NCBI RefSeq assembly: GCF_036898095.1
Contig: NC_090730.1
Span: 27,962,780 to 28,026,779 of the forward strand
Direction of reading: 5' to 3'
From: Palaemon carinicauda
Lineage: Eukaryota > Arthropoda > Malacostraca > Decapoda > Palaemonidae
DNA length: 64,000 nt
Below the pieces are notes generated by a model, which was not told the origin of the DNA, did no database searches, and was given only the letters and a program-made list of their open reading frames with translations. This document shows, piece by piece, positions 12,639-21,511 of the stretch. The position numbers were made by a program, and so were the translations under genes. How positions within the stretch are numbered: the first letter of the stretch is position 1; every line of letters starts with the position of its first letter.

Positions 12639-13855
12639 GGCTTTAGGAGGCGTCGCAGTCTGTTTGGAAGCCGTCTCTTAAGGTCTCTTCGAGCGATGGA
12701 TGCCGAGCGTCTCCAGACTCCCGCGGCATCCTTTAGCTGTGCACAAAGCACTGGGTTTGTCACTGAGGCGAATTGTAGAGAGCCTAGAACTCGTTCCTGC
12801 TGTCGTCTTGAAATGCGTTTGGATTTCAGTAGTCGCTTGACAGACCCTGCTATTTCCTTCCTTTTCTTCTGGGGGATGGAAAGGCGGTGTGACTGAAGAT
12901 TCCAGTGGATTCCCAACCACTGAAACTTCTGAGCTGGAGAGAGGCGAGATTTTTTCTCGTTGATCTTGAATCCCAGGTGTTCTAGGTACTGGGTAACTTC
13001 GTTGCAAGACTTTGCACACTCTTCGGGCGATGGAGCCCAGACTAGCCAGTCGTCGAGGTAGGCCATCACCTGGACGTTTCTTAGGCGGAGTTGTTGTACT
13101 ATGGCATCCGCCAGTTTTGTGAAGATCCGAGGGGCCACGTTGAGGCCGAAGGGCATGGCCCGGAAGGCGTAGCTTTTCCTTTGGAGTCGAAATCCTAGGT
13201 AGGAGGAAGCGTGATGGTTCATTGGAACGTGCCAGTAGGCATCCGCCAGGTCTATAGAGACCGTATAGGAACCTTGAGGCAGAAGGGTCCTTATTTGTTG
13301 AAGCGTCAGCATCTTGAATTTGTTGTTCGCTATGAACTTGTTGAGGGGGGATAAGTCCAGAATGACTCTGAGTTTGTCTGAGTCCTTCTTGGGAACACAA
13401 AACAGTCTCCCTTGGAACCTGGTGGACTTTACCTTCCTTATCACCTTCTTGTTCAAGAGGTCTAGAACATATTCTTCCAGAAGGGGGGTTGATTGTTGGA
13501 AGAATTGCTGGAAGATTGGGGGTGGTTGAGTCCAACTCCAGCCTAGACCCTTCTTGACGATGCTGTGTGCCCAGGGATCGAAGGTCCAACGATCCTGGAA
13601 TTGGCGGAGTCTTCCTCCCACCGGAAGCACTTCATTGCTTCTGGTGTCCCGAGGACTTGCTGCCTCGGCCACTAGCTCCCTTTCCTCCTCTACCTCTGGA
13701 GGGACGGCGAGATGCGTCTTTGCTTGCACCCCTGAATGAGCCTCTACCTTTGGCATGAAAGGTAGTTGATTGTTGCTCAAAGGCAGGGGTGAAGACCGGT
13801 GACTGTGACAACACCGGTTGGGGGACCAATTGAAAGGTCTGTTGTGGTTGGGCAA
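11753..13855 (-). CDS. DIRS reverse transcriptase-RNase H polyprotein
   Basis: A 700-residue open frame. Reverse transcriptase spans about residues 130-330, with the first catalytic Asp in SIDLADAYWHV (Asp 202) and the box MAYLDDW (Asp 268 and 269). RNase H spans about 425-545 with Asp 431 (HTDASLEGWGG), Glu 463, Asp 487 (TLDNSVV) and Asp 537 (TADALSRT). After it comes the conserved DIRS tail 'IDLFATSDNNQLPLY'. The frame overlaps the end of gag by 224 nt in another frame, and its own 3' part overlaps the recombinase frame, a usual DIRS arrangement. The annotated Met lies inside the gag overlap and may not be the true start. All catalytic residues are present. Confidence 0.93.
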   Translation of the reverse strand: MPNHNRPFNWSPNRCCHSHRSSPLPLSNNQLPFMPKVEAHSGVQAKTHLAVPPEVEEERELVAEAASPRDTRSNEVLPVGGRLRQFQDRWTFDPWAHSIVKKGLGWSWTQPPPIFQQFFQQSTPLLEEYVLDLLNKKVIRKVKSTRFQGRLFCVPKKDSDKLRVILDLSPLNKFIANNKFKMLTLQQIRTLLPQGSYTVSIDLADAYWHVPMNHHASSYLGFRLQRKSYAFRAMPFGLNVAPRIFTKLADAIVQQLRLRNVQVMAYLDDWLVWAPSPEECAKSCNEVTQYLEHLGFKINEKKSRLSPAQKFQWLGIHWNLQSHRLSIPQKKRKEIAGSVKRLLKSKRISRRQQERVLGSLQFASVTNPVLCAQLKDAAGVWRRSASIARRDLKRRLPNRLRRLLKPWSEEKALKRSIPLQHPPPSLNIHTDASLEGWGGHSHQKQVQGTWSPLFKTFHINILEAMAVLLTLKKLSPPPSIHIRLTLDNSVVVRCLNRQGSRSPQINQVLLPIFRLAEKKKWHLSAVHLQGFRNVTADALSRTNPIESEWSLDARSFSFISHQVPELQIDLFATSDNNQLPLYVAPYEDPKAEAVDAMSLDWNRWSKIYLFPPTNLLLKVLSKLRTFKGTAALVAPKWPRSNWYPLVLELQPKLIPLPGPVLSQQVQKSTVFASSSKIKDLHLMIFSPLPQRRGLGSRRKV

Positions 13856-15581
13856 CCACTTGGGAGGTAGCGGGTCCCGGAAACTGACGTCTTTGCTGAC
13901 GTTGCTGGGGTTTTGACTTTTGGGGTTTCCTCTTAGGCTGAGGTCCGTCGTCCTGAGAGGGTTTCCTTTTCCTGGACATGCCCCACTTGTGGAGAAGGTT
14001 CCTATTCTCCGTGGCGGCTCTGTCAGTGATTTCCTTCACAAGGTCAGAAGGAAAAAGGTGTTTTCCCCAGATGTTGGAGGAAATCAGCCTCCGGGGTTCG
14101 TGTTTCACGGTGGCACCGGCGAACACGAATTCACGACAGGCTCTTCGAGCCTTTATGAAGTGGTACAAGTCCTTCATTACAGTCAGTAAGTGGGATTTGG
14201 AGAGTACCATGTAGTGGTCTGGTACTCTAGTGTCACAGGCCATAACTTCAAGTTGGACTTGATGAGAAAGAGATGTCGCAAGCCTCTCCTTCGTGTCTTG
14301 TTCCCGACGAAGGAGGTGATCGTTGAGCTTAGGGAGGTCTTCATTAAACTGACGTCCGGCGACGTCAGGATCGAGCCTCCCCACGACGAAAGTATGTTGA
14401 ACATCTTTCCAGTGTCGAGCGTCAGGGGGGGTCACGATGGAGAAGGGTCTGCACTCCTCCAGTGCAGGGCAGGGTTTCCCTTCGTCCGCCGCTTTAAGGC
14501 ATGCAGCTAAGGCCTTTTCCAAGAATGGAAGAACCGCAGTTTCAGGTGCAACGTAAGTAGGGTGCTTCTTGCTCAATGCCGGAAGCTTAGAGCAGGTAAA
14601 GCCTCTACTCTTGAATGCGGAGGCTAGCATAGCCTGGGCCTTTGCGAGATCGAACACTATCTCTTCCTTAGGTTCGGTCTCTTCCTTCGAGGCAGGTTCG
14701 GAACGAAGCCGGACGTAACAGTCCGGGTAGGCCTCAAAGTTTGGGAAGAACTCCACATCTTCCAAAGGGACCGTGCCGATCTTATCACTGACAAAGATCC
14801 TGCCGGTCGCAATAACCATATGCTCTGCATACCTCCACGGGTTGGCATGAGAGCAAGCGGGGAGATCCTTGACCGAAATCTTCTTCGGCTCTCTGGATCC
14901 TATCATCGACCTGATGGACTCCTGGTTCTCCTTCAGCCTGTCGTCCATGACGGCTCTAATCAGTCGGATCAATTCTTGAGTGGAAGAAGAAGGATCCGGA
15001 GTCGAGGAGGTAGACGGAATAGACATTTCCGTCGGTGTAGGAGTAGGAGGGGGGATGGACGGGGGAGCGACCTCTTGCTCCGACTCGGTGTATTCCACCT
15101 TGTCTTCGTCATCTTCGGCTCCTTGAGCCATAAGCGTTTTCTCCGTGTCTTCCGAGACATCCGAAATCTGTTCGTCATCTTCGGAATCCAAACGACACTC
15201 GTGCATGGACTGAGCCATGACTACATCAGGTTCCACCGTAATTTGGACAGTGGGGATCACGTCTTTGGGTACCACTGAGTCAGGGGAGGCCTTAGGGAAC
15301 AATAGTGACCTCAGTTCTTCGGTGGCCAGGTACGGTCCGGTAGCATTTTTCTGGAAGCCACGCACCCACTTGCGCAGCTTTTCACGAGAAATGTCTCTAA
15401 TCTCCGCTGAGGGAGGATTATGGAAGGCCTCAACTAGGTGAGCCTGACAGACCGTACAATCCAGTGGATTCCAAAACTTCAAATCCCCTTTCTTGTCTGC
15501 ACAAGGGGCGTGAGTCCTGCAAGCCGTATGCCCGTAAAACTGCGGGCGTTTCACAGCGCAGAAGGCGAAATCACACTTCAT
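13632..15581 (-). CDS. DIRS Gag-like protein
   Basis: A 649-residue protein, the first frame of the element. The N-terminus has a Cys/His cluster (CDFAFC, GHTACRTHAPC, CTVC) that may bind zinc. Residues about 135-215 are acidic and then Pro/Ser/Thr-rich. The middle is a globular region conserved with the copy at 59310-61262. The last 100 or so residues are basic, Gln-rich and Arg/Gly-rich (RGSFRGASKDASRR, RGRGGKGASGRG), fitting nucleic-acid binding. ATG at 15579-15581 is chosen because it sits nine bases after a strong 3' splice-site-like tract. Function is inferred from position; no named domain was recognised. Confidence 0.85.
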   Translation of the reverse strand: MKCDFAFCAVKRPQFYGHTACRTHAPCADKKGDLKFWNPLDCTVCQAHLVEAFHNPPSAEIRDISREKLRKWVRGFQKNATGPYLATEELRSLLFPKASPDSVVPKDVIPTVQITVEPDVVMAQSMHECRLDSEDDEQISDVSEDTEKTLMAQGAEDDEDKVEYTESEQEVAPPSIPPPTPTPTEMSIPSTSSTPDPSSSTQELIRLIRAVMDDRLKENQESIRSMIGSREPKKISVKDLPACSHANPWRYAEHMVIATGRIFVSDKIGTVPLEDVEFFPNFEAYPDCYVRLRSEPASKEETEPKEEIVFDLAKAQAMLASAFKSRGFTCSKLPALSKKHPTYVAPETAVLPFLEKALAACLKAADEGKPCPALEECRPFSIVTPPDARHWKDVQHTFVVGRLDPDVAGRQFNEDLPKLNDHLLRREQDTKERLATSLSHQVQLEVMACDTRVPDHYMVLSKSHLLTVMKDLYHFIKARRACREFVFAGATVKHEPRRLISSNIWGKHLFPSDLVKEITDRAATENRNLLHKWGMSRKRKPSQDDGPQPKRKPQKSKPQQRQQRRQFPGPATSQVVAQPQQTFQLVPQPVLSQSPVFTPAFEQQSTTFHAKGRGSFRGASKDASRRPSRGRGGKGASGRGSKSSGHQKQ

Positions 15582-15590
15582 CTGCTCCTC

Positions 15591-15611
15591 CTGTGGAAGA
15601 AAGAGAAAATG
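15591..15611 (-). promoter_or_regulatory. Putative 3' splice site before gag (element A)
   Basis: On the minus strand the sequence is a pyrimidine tract ending in CTTTCTTCCACAG, followed by nine bases and then the gag ATG. The same arrangement, with the same nine-base spacing, occurs in element C (61272-61290). The likely reading is a 5' leader intron; the donor was not identified with confidence. Confidence 0.55.
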
Positions 15612-17886
15612 AGTATGGGGGAGTCATAAGAATGGCTCTTAAACTAAGTTAATATTAATTATTAATTTTAACTTAATGAAGGTGTGATGCATAGAGAATG
15701 AAAATAGTAAAGGAGAACATGCTCCATGCATCTCGCCCGGCTGGTTACCATAAGCTTGGCCCCTGGATAATCCGAGTGACCGAGGGCACCGGATATAATT
15801 CCTTAGAACTCCAAGTATTTTGGAATTCCATGGAAAAATCCAAGGACAAGGTTGGGACCGAATTCATTCGGTTCCCAGTTAAGGGCCAGAAGGCCTCTTT
15901 TAAAAAGGTAACTGCTTCTGGCAACCAGCCGTGCTAAGATGCACATAGCATGCTGGAATTAGAAGAATGCAAAGAGACAGCATGATCGCTAATAGAGCAG
16001 TACTAGGTACTGATCTTAATAGCAGAAACAGCCTATCTGTTTGCGATATAGGGCTATCATTGTCTTATGATAGCTACAGGAAGGGGGTGCAAGTATTCTT
16101 GACGCCTCCAGGGCATCCGGCAAGCCGCCGGCATGCCGGAGCTCGCTCCAGCATAGATTCTGGCATTAGGACAGACAATGTTCAAAGTCAGTCAAATACC
16201 AGGATGGCGGCCGCCGGCACAACGGCGGCACGCCGGCAGGGAGCGGCGGCTCCGGCAGTCGGGGGATGCCGGATTGGTGACTGGGATAAGGATGGTTAAA
16301 GCTGTACCGGGTTGCCGGCAGTATATGCCGGCACTCCGGCGGCCGACCGGCAAGCGGACGACAAGCTAGGAGGAGGAGAGCCGCCGGTAGTAGCCGGCGG
16401 CAGCCGGCAGTCCCTCGGAACACGGGGGGCTGGCGGCAAGGTTAGGGAGAGTCACCAAGTAGGAGGCAGATATTGCCGACAGTAGAGGCGGCAAGAGACC
16501 GGCACCCGGATAGGGAGAGAGACAGGGGGGAGGGGGGAAGGGATGTAGGAAGTACCATCAGGATTCCAGACATCCCTCCCCCTCCCTGAGAGGGTGTACC
16601 CATGATAGAGGCAGGCTCTAACATCCATGAGCAGGGGTCACTAGGGACCGGGAGCAAGGTAGCCCAAGGGAGGGCTAGGGAACACCCAAAGGGGGGGGGG
16701 GAGACTCCCATATGCAGAACTATACTAGTAACTAACCTTATAGGACACTATGAAGGTATATGTACCAGAGCGGACTGCACAAGGAAGCTCGGGTAGCCCT
16801 ACTATTCCACCCTAAGGAGGAGTTGTAGGACAGGGGACAGATGGGTATAAACTAACCTAAGCATAGGCTAGGCTATACAAGAGATAGGTGGGGAGGGAGA
16901 AGAGAGAAGTCTTCCCAGGAAGGGTTTCTGTACCAGAGCGGCCACTAAGGAAAGGGAGGACACTCCCTAACCTAAGATCAGGCAGATCAGCTAAAACGGT
17001 GCAAGAGTACAGTTTCAGCATGGAACAGAGAAACCTTCCTAACCTAACCTAGAGCAGGGCTAAGAGTCCTGAACTAGGAAAGGAAGAAGACATATCGCTA
17101 TCGCAGGAAAGTCATAGACTATCCTAGCCATAGAGGTAGGGCTAGCCTAACCTCACTCTCGGTCGCAACCCTAAAGGGGGTTCATTCCTTTAGGGAGGAC
17201 AGAGAGGCGATATATACTCTATTAGACAATTAATCCCTTTACTCAGAAAAGGAATCAAGGCTAAATAGAGGGAATGCCAAGGCAGGGGATGAAGGAAGCA
17301 TATAGGGGTCCTATCATTAGGTTAGGCTAGAAAGAGTCACTGACTAGCCTATCCCCTATATGGTCCCTGAAGGCGAAAACATTTGCATCACTGTCAAAAG
17401 TATTGTAAAATAATGCCACTATCTTCATAACTTAGTCTAGGATCACTAATAAATCATGCATGAACACTTGTATGTAGGCTCCTGGCCTGGGGGCTATAGT
17501 AGCCGACTGGTATGAGGTCAATCGATGACCGATAAAAAGCGTCTAAACACGATATAAAAGTTCCTAGCTATGAAGACTAAATAAACTAATGTAATCGATT
17601 AGTATATAAGGCCGGAAACGTTGTTGTGGCTAACTAAATAAGACATGCATAACAACAACGACGCCATAAAATGGCGGGTCCGGTAGAGGCACAGCTCTGC
17701 CACAAAACAGCAATTATCTCGAAAAGTAATATTTACTTTACGGCCAGAGCTTAATTAAACAATACTGGAACCTTGTACTCAACTTTCCAGAAGAAGGCGA
17801 GGCTGAAGGTAACGACATAGCGAAGATGCAAAACGATAAAGTTAACACAGGGAAAATCCGTCTAAGTAGGGCAGCTACTAAACAAA
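15612..17886 (-). other. Element A 5' leader, with CCGGC-rich block
   Basis: Noncoding on both strands. At 16110-16440 it is strongly GC-rich, with dense CCGGC/GCCGG words that can self-pair. From about 16720 to 17350 the words CCTAACCT and CTAACC recur. Element C has a matching leader at 61291-63622. It probably contains the promoter and a leader intron; no TATA box or donor was assigned. Confidence 0.6.
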
Positions 17887-18230
17887 GGATGAAGACGGGC
17901 GTGACGTCATTAGAGCAATGGCGTCCGTTTGTTTACGTCTCGAGTATCAGTAGTAGCCACGAGTGAGATAAGCTGTGGAACGGCTCCCAGCTATTCTCAG
18001 TCCTTACACACCGAAGCATTAACTCTGTTCGGGGTGAAGATAGCTATGTGGCGCGTTCAGACATGCGCGTCCCCTGTTGTATTACGATGTCTTAAAGGGA
18101 AACCTTTGAGATACTCGCTCCAGAAGTTAGAATTCTGTGATAACCTGTGGTTAAATTCTCTGGGAATATCTTAGTAGTCTTATACCCAAGGAAGCTACCA
18201 AAAAGGAACCTTCCATTAGGATGCCATGGC
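17887..18230. repeat. Element A right inverted terminal repeat (5' side)
   Basis: 344 bp matching 9509-9852 in inverse orientation. A 13-bp right end (TTGAGCCCAAAAA) follows to 18243. In DIRS elements the ITR at the 5' side usually carries the promoter. Confidence 0.93.
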
Positions 18231-18243
18231 TTGAGCCCAAAAA

Positions 18244-19020
18244 TGCGATATTTCCGCAGTCGCAAAGTGTGAGACACTGCTTCGATGTTTCACTATCGAA
18301 CCAGACCCATGACACGCTAGACTTGTTCAATACTCGAGTTACGGCACCCGAGAATTCCCTTAAATCAAGCAGATCCTCAAAGTCAACCCCTCTGGCACTT
18401 TATTGTCAGAGGAAGTTTAACATTGATCCTGAGGTTCACCCGAGCCATCTACCAATTGCTCCTGATGCTGCCAATCTGGTATCAAACATACTGATCGACA
18501 AGTCGGCCAACTTACCTTCCACTTTCTCTACAACCGAAATGCAGAACCTAGAAGTTGCTGACATGTCTGCCATTCAGGCTTGCTCTTGACTGGGTCCTGG
18601 ATTAGGACCAGTGTCGTGATTTGCAGTACAGTACATGTAACAGAAAATATGAAGAATGAGGATTTTGTTTAACAGTTTGAAGATCTTTCAAGATCAGGAG
18701 CCATAGCTCTAGAGTTTCTCTTCCTCCGAACAGTATCCATGTGAGGCAGACATTCTTAAGAGGCATGACGCTGTTTTGGCCAGGTTTATCAAACAGCAGT
18801 TTCCAAGAGATGCCCTGTGCCTGAGAAACCTGAATGTGGTGGACTTCCCCATGTTGGTCTCATCTCCAGAAGTATTTGCAGCTATTGAGAAGGCTAACCA
18901 GTCTTCTTTTATAAGGAGTGCTGCAGCCCCAAGAATGCAGTCTGAGAAACTCATCCTTCACACAGCTGACCCAATAGACACATTTGTTGCCTCTTACAGA
19001 CTCACAGCAGCCTAGGAAGA
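18244..19020 (+). pseudogene. Element B gag remnant, second part
   Basis: Continues the + strand element directly after the right end of element A. Two open stretches resemble DIRS gag: one at 18221-18589 (containing PEVHPSHLPIAPDAANLVSN) and one at 18776-19015 (containing RDALCLRNLNVVDFPML). They are separated by frameshifts and stops. Assignment rests on resemblance to other DIRS gag proteins and on position before RT. Confidence 0.6.
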
Positions 19021-19259
19021 ACAATCACCAGCCCACTTTTCGATGGAGGGGACACCCCTCCGGATGAAGGAGTTGCAGCCTAGAGGCTCCCACTAGGGAG
19101 GTTAAGTCCCCCAGCTCACCACCAGGAGAGGGTGGGATGCCTGCAGAACCATTGGGACAGGTTTCAGTTCTTTGGGGCCGATCCCTGTACAGTAGAGGTT
19201 CTCCATTCAAGGTATTGAGTCCCATTTGTAGACTGCCCACCCCCGCTACCTCGGATTAC

Positions 19260-20620
19260 TGACAGTCCGACCATTCTATTCGAGATGCTCCACAAGAGAC
19301 TTCCTCGTTCAAGAGGAAGTATCCAAAATGTTGGTTAAAGTGGTCATAGAAGAGGTCTTAAATGATTCTTCAGTCTTCTTCAGTAATCTTTTTAGTAAAG
19401 AAGCTGACAGTGGGCTGGAGACCTGTCTTAGACCTGTCTCACTTGAACCTGTTTGTACAAACAAGGTTCAAGATGGGTACACCAGCCACAGTTTTTCAGG
19501 TCATCATGAAGAAGGACTTTCTGCTGACCACAGACCTGGAAGACAAGTACTTTCGGGTCCCCATTCATCCTAACTCGAGAAAGTACCTGAGACTCCCTTT
19601 CAGACACAAGGTCTACCACTTCAAGGTGCTGCGCTTTGATCTTTCCACAGCACCTCAGATCTTTACCTGGATATTTGCCTTTGTCTTAGCCAGGGCTCTT
19701 TCCATGGGCATCAGGCTCCTTTGGTACTGTATATGGAAAACTGACTTCTTTTAGCCTAGTCACAAGCCCTGCTCATATGTCATGGGGATCTTGTTGACTT
19801 TTGCAAGGAGTTAGAGTATCCAGCTGAACCTAGAGAAGTCCAGCCTCTTCCCTTAACAACGTATCAAATACCAAAGCATGGAAATCGACTCAGTCTAAGC
19901 CAAAGTGTTACCATCTACTAAAAGGGTGATAGGATTCAGGGAAATGGTAGAACCCTTTCTCTAAAGGGAATCACTCCCAGCATGCACTTGGCGGAAGCTT
20001 CTGGGACACCTTGCCTCATTGAAGAACTTGTCCCTTTCGTGAGGATGCATCATCGCTCGGCGTAGTGAACTCTGAAGAGCCAGTGGTCACAAACATCAGA
20101 CCCTCCTGCAGCCTTAGTGTCGGTCCCCTAGGAAGTGGTGACAGATCTACGGTGGTGGCTGAGACAGGAGAATCTGCTTACAGGAGAATCTGCTGACAGG
20201 CACATCCATACAGGTTCCTCCTCTGGAGTTCCTTCTATTCTCTGATGCCTCTCACCAAGGGTGTGGTGCTTGGTGCTCACCTTCAAAGGGAGCTGATTTC
20301 AGTTCTGTGGTCGCAAGAAGACAAGGCCAATCACATCAATTACCTGGAAATGAAATCAGAGTAATTAGCACTACTCCACTTCTTGGAGACCCTCAAATGT
20401 CACTCTATGGTGTTGATGAGTGACAACTCCACAGTGGTGACTTACATCACTAAGAAAGGAGTCTCGGTAACGCACCTGCATTGCCAGCTAATAGTGGAAA
20501 TCCACCATTGGGCACGAGTCAATGCAGTATCCCTCTTAGCAAGATTCATTCCTGGGAAGAGGAATGTCACTGAGGGCCATCTGAGTCGACCAGAGACAAC
20601 AGTTGCTTCCGAATGATCTC
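19260..20620 (+). pseudogene. Element B reverse transcriptase-RNase H remnant
   Basis: The RT portion is clearest at 19362-19754, with 'RPVLDLSHLN', 'LLTTDLEDKYFRVPIHPNSR' and 'FDLSTAPQIFT'. The first catalytic Asp is kept, but the YxDD box is lost in a frameshifted stretch. RNase H remains at 20383-20616 as 'MSDNSTVVTYITKKG' and 'GKRNVTEGHLSRP', where the usual Asp (ADxLSR) has become Glu-Gly. Several frame changes and stops lie between the two. The DIRS lineage is shared with element A but the sequence is a different, older family. Confidence 0.85.
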
Positions 20621-20939
20621 TGCTTCTTTTAGTGGTGAAGAATCTTGTGACTTTGATGGGTTTTCCGACACTAGACATGTTTGCCACTCACGTGAATGAC
20701 TAACTTCTGGTGTATTGCTCCCCAGTTCCAGCCCCAGCAGTGGGGATGGAAGATTCCTTTCAACACCCATGGGGCAGACTGGACTTCTACGCCTTTCCTC
20801 TGTTCTGTGTGATTTGTAAGTTGCTGAACAGAATACACCTGTCGCAAGAAGTCAGAGTAATGCTAGCAGCCCCAAAGTCGCTGCAGTCAGAGTGGTGTCC
20901 TCTTGTGGAAGTTCCAAAAGAGCTTCCAGAATAGCCAAA

Positions 20940-21511
20940 CCTACTGTGCCAACCACACGTTCGAAAGTTCCACGAGGCAGTTTACTGCCTATCTCTTCAC
21001 TGCTGGAAGTTATCTAGTATCTCCTCCGAAAGAGAGGCTTTTTGGGTTCGACTGCAAATCAACTTTCCAGATACAGTACCTCAAAAATCTTCCGCAGCAG
21101 TCTACCAAGCCACTCAACTTTTTTGTAATTGGTTTTATTGGGGGAATATTGCTCCGCTCAAGGCCACTGTTCCCTTAATTGCTGACTTTATAGTGTTTTT
21201 GAGGAATAAGTCTCTGTCACTGTGGTAGAAGGTTACCGCTCAGACTAGAGCCGTGTATTTAAACTGAAGAGACTAAATCTCTCCTTTTCATGGGAACTCT
21301 CTGCTCTCATCAGGAGCTTTAATCAGACCTGCCCTACTCAGGAACTTAAACCTTCCCCTTATAATGTGATTAAGGTTTTTATGTCCCTTAAAATGGCCCT
21401 GTACAGATACTTACATAAAGTTCTAGATAGGGATGTTACCCTTGCCTCAGCCAAGATGGTAAGCAAATTACATGGCCTATCTTCTTCACATATCAAGGGT
21501 GGAAAGAATTA
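20940..21511 (+). pseudogene. Element B tyrosine recombinase, N-terminal part
   Basis: Frameshifted fragments match the DIRS recombinase N-domain: 'PLIADFIVFLRNKSLSL' near 21.18 kb, then 'LASAKMVSKLHGLSSS' near 21.45 kb. In the latter the usual catalytic Arg (ASAKRVSELH) reads Met. The frame is cut at 21511 by the Tigger insertion and resumes at 24081. Confidence 0.8.
21510..21511. repeat. TA target duplication, left (Tigger)
   Basis: TA just outside CAGTAATGCCTC. The partner TA is at 24079-24080, outside the inverted end CAGTCAAACCTC. TA duplication is the rule for the Tc1/mariner-pogo superfamily. Confidence 0.85.

Larger units (their letters stand above)
9462..18243 (-). mobile_element. 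Element A: full-length DIRS-type tyrosine-recombinase retrotransposon
   Basis: An 8.78-kb element read on the minus strand, so its 5' end is at 18243. Structure in + coordinates: left end plus ITR, internal complementary region (9928-10022), recombinase, RT-RNase H, gag, a 2.3-kb leader and the right ITR. DIRS elements lack LTRs, an integrase and target duplications; they use a tyrosine recombinase and a circular intermediate. All three reading frames are open and the two 344-bp ITRs differ at about three positions by eye, so the insertion looks recent. It sits inside the gag remnant of element B. Boundaries fall within A-runs (9462-9465 and 18239-18243), so they are certain only to a few bases. 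Confidence 0.93.

Noticed and set aside
12678..13589. 303-residue minus-strand ORF overlapping the RT frame (and 58149-59267 in element C)
   Set aside because: Shadow of the RT frame; composition is Arg/Ser/Pro-rich and no domain is visible.
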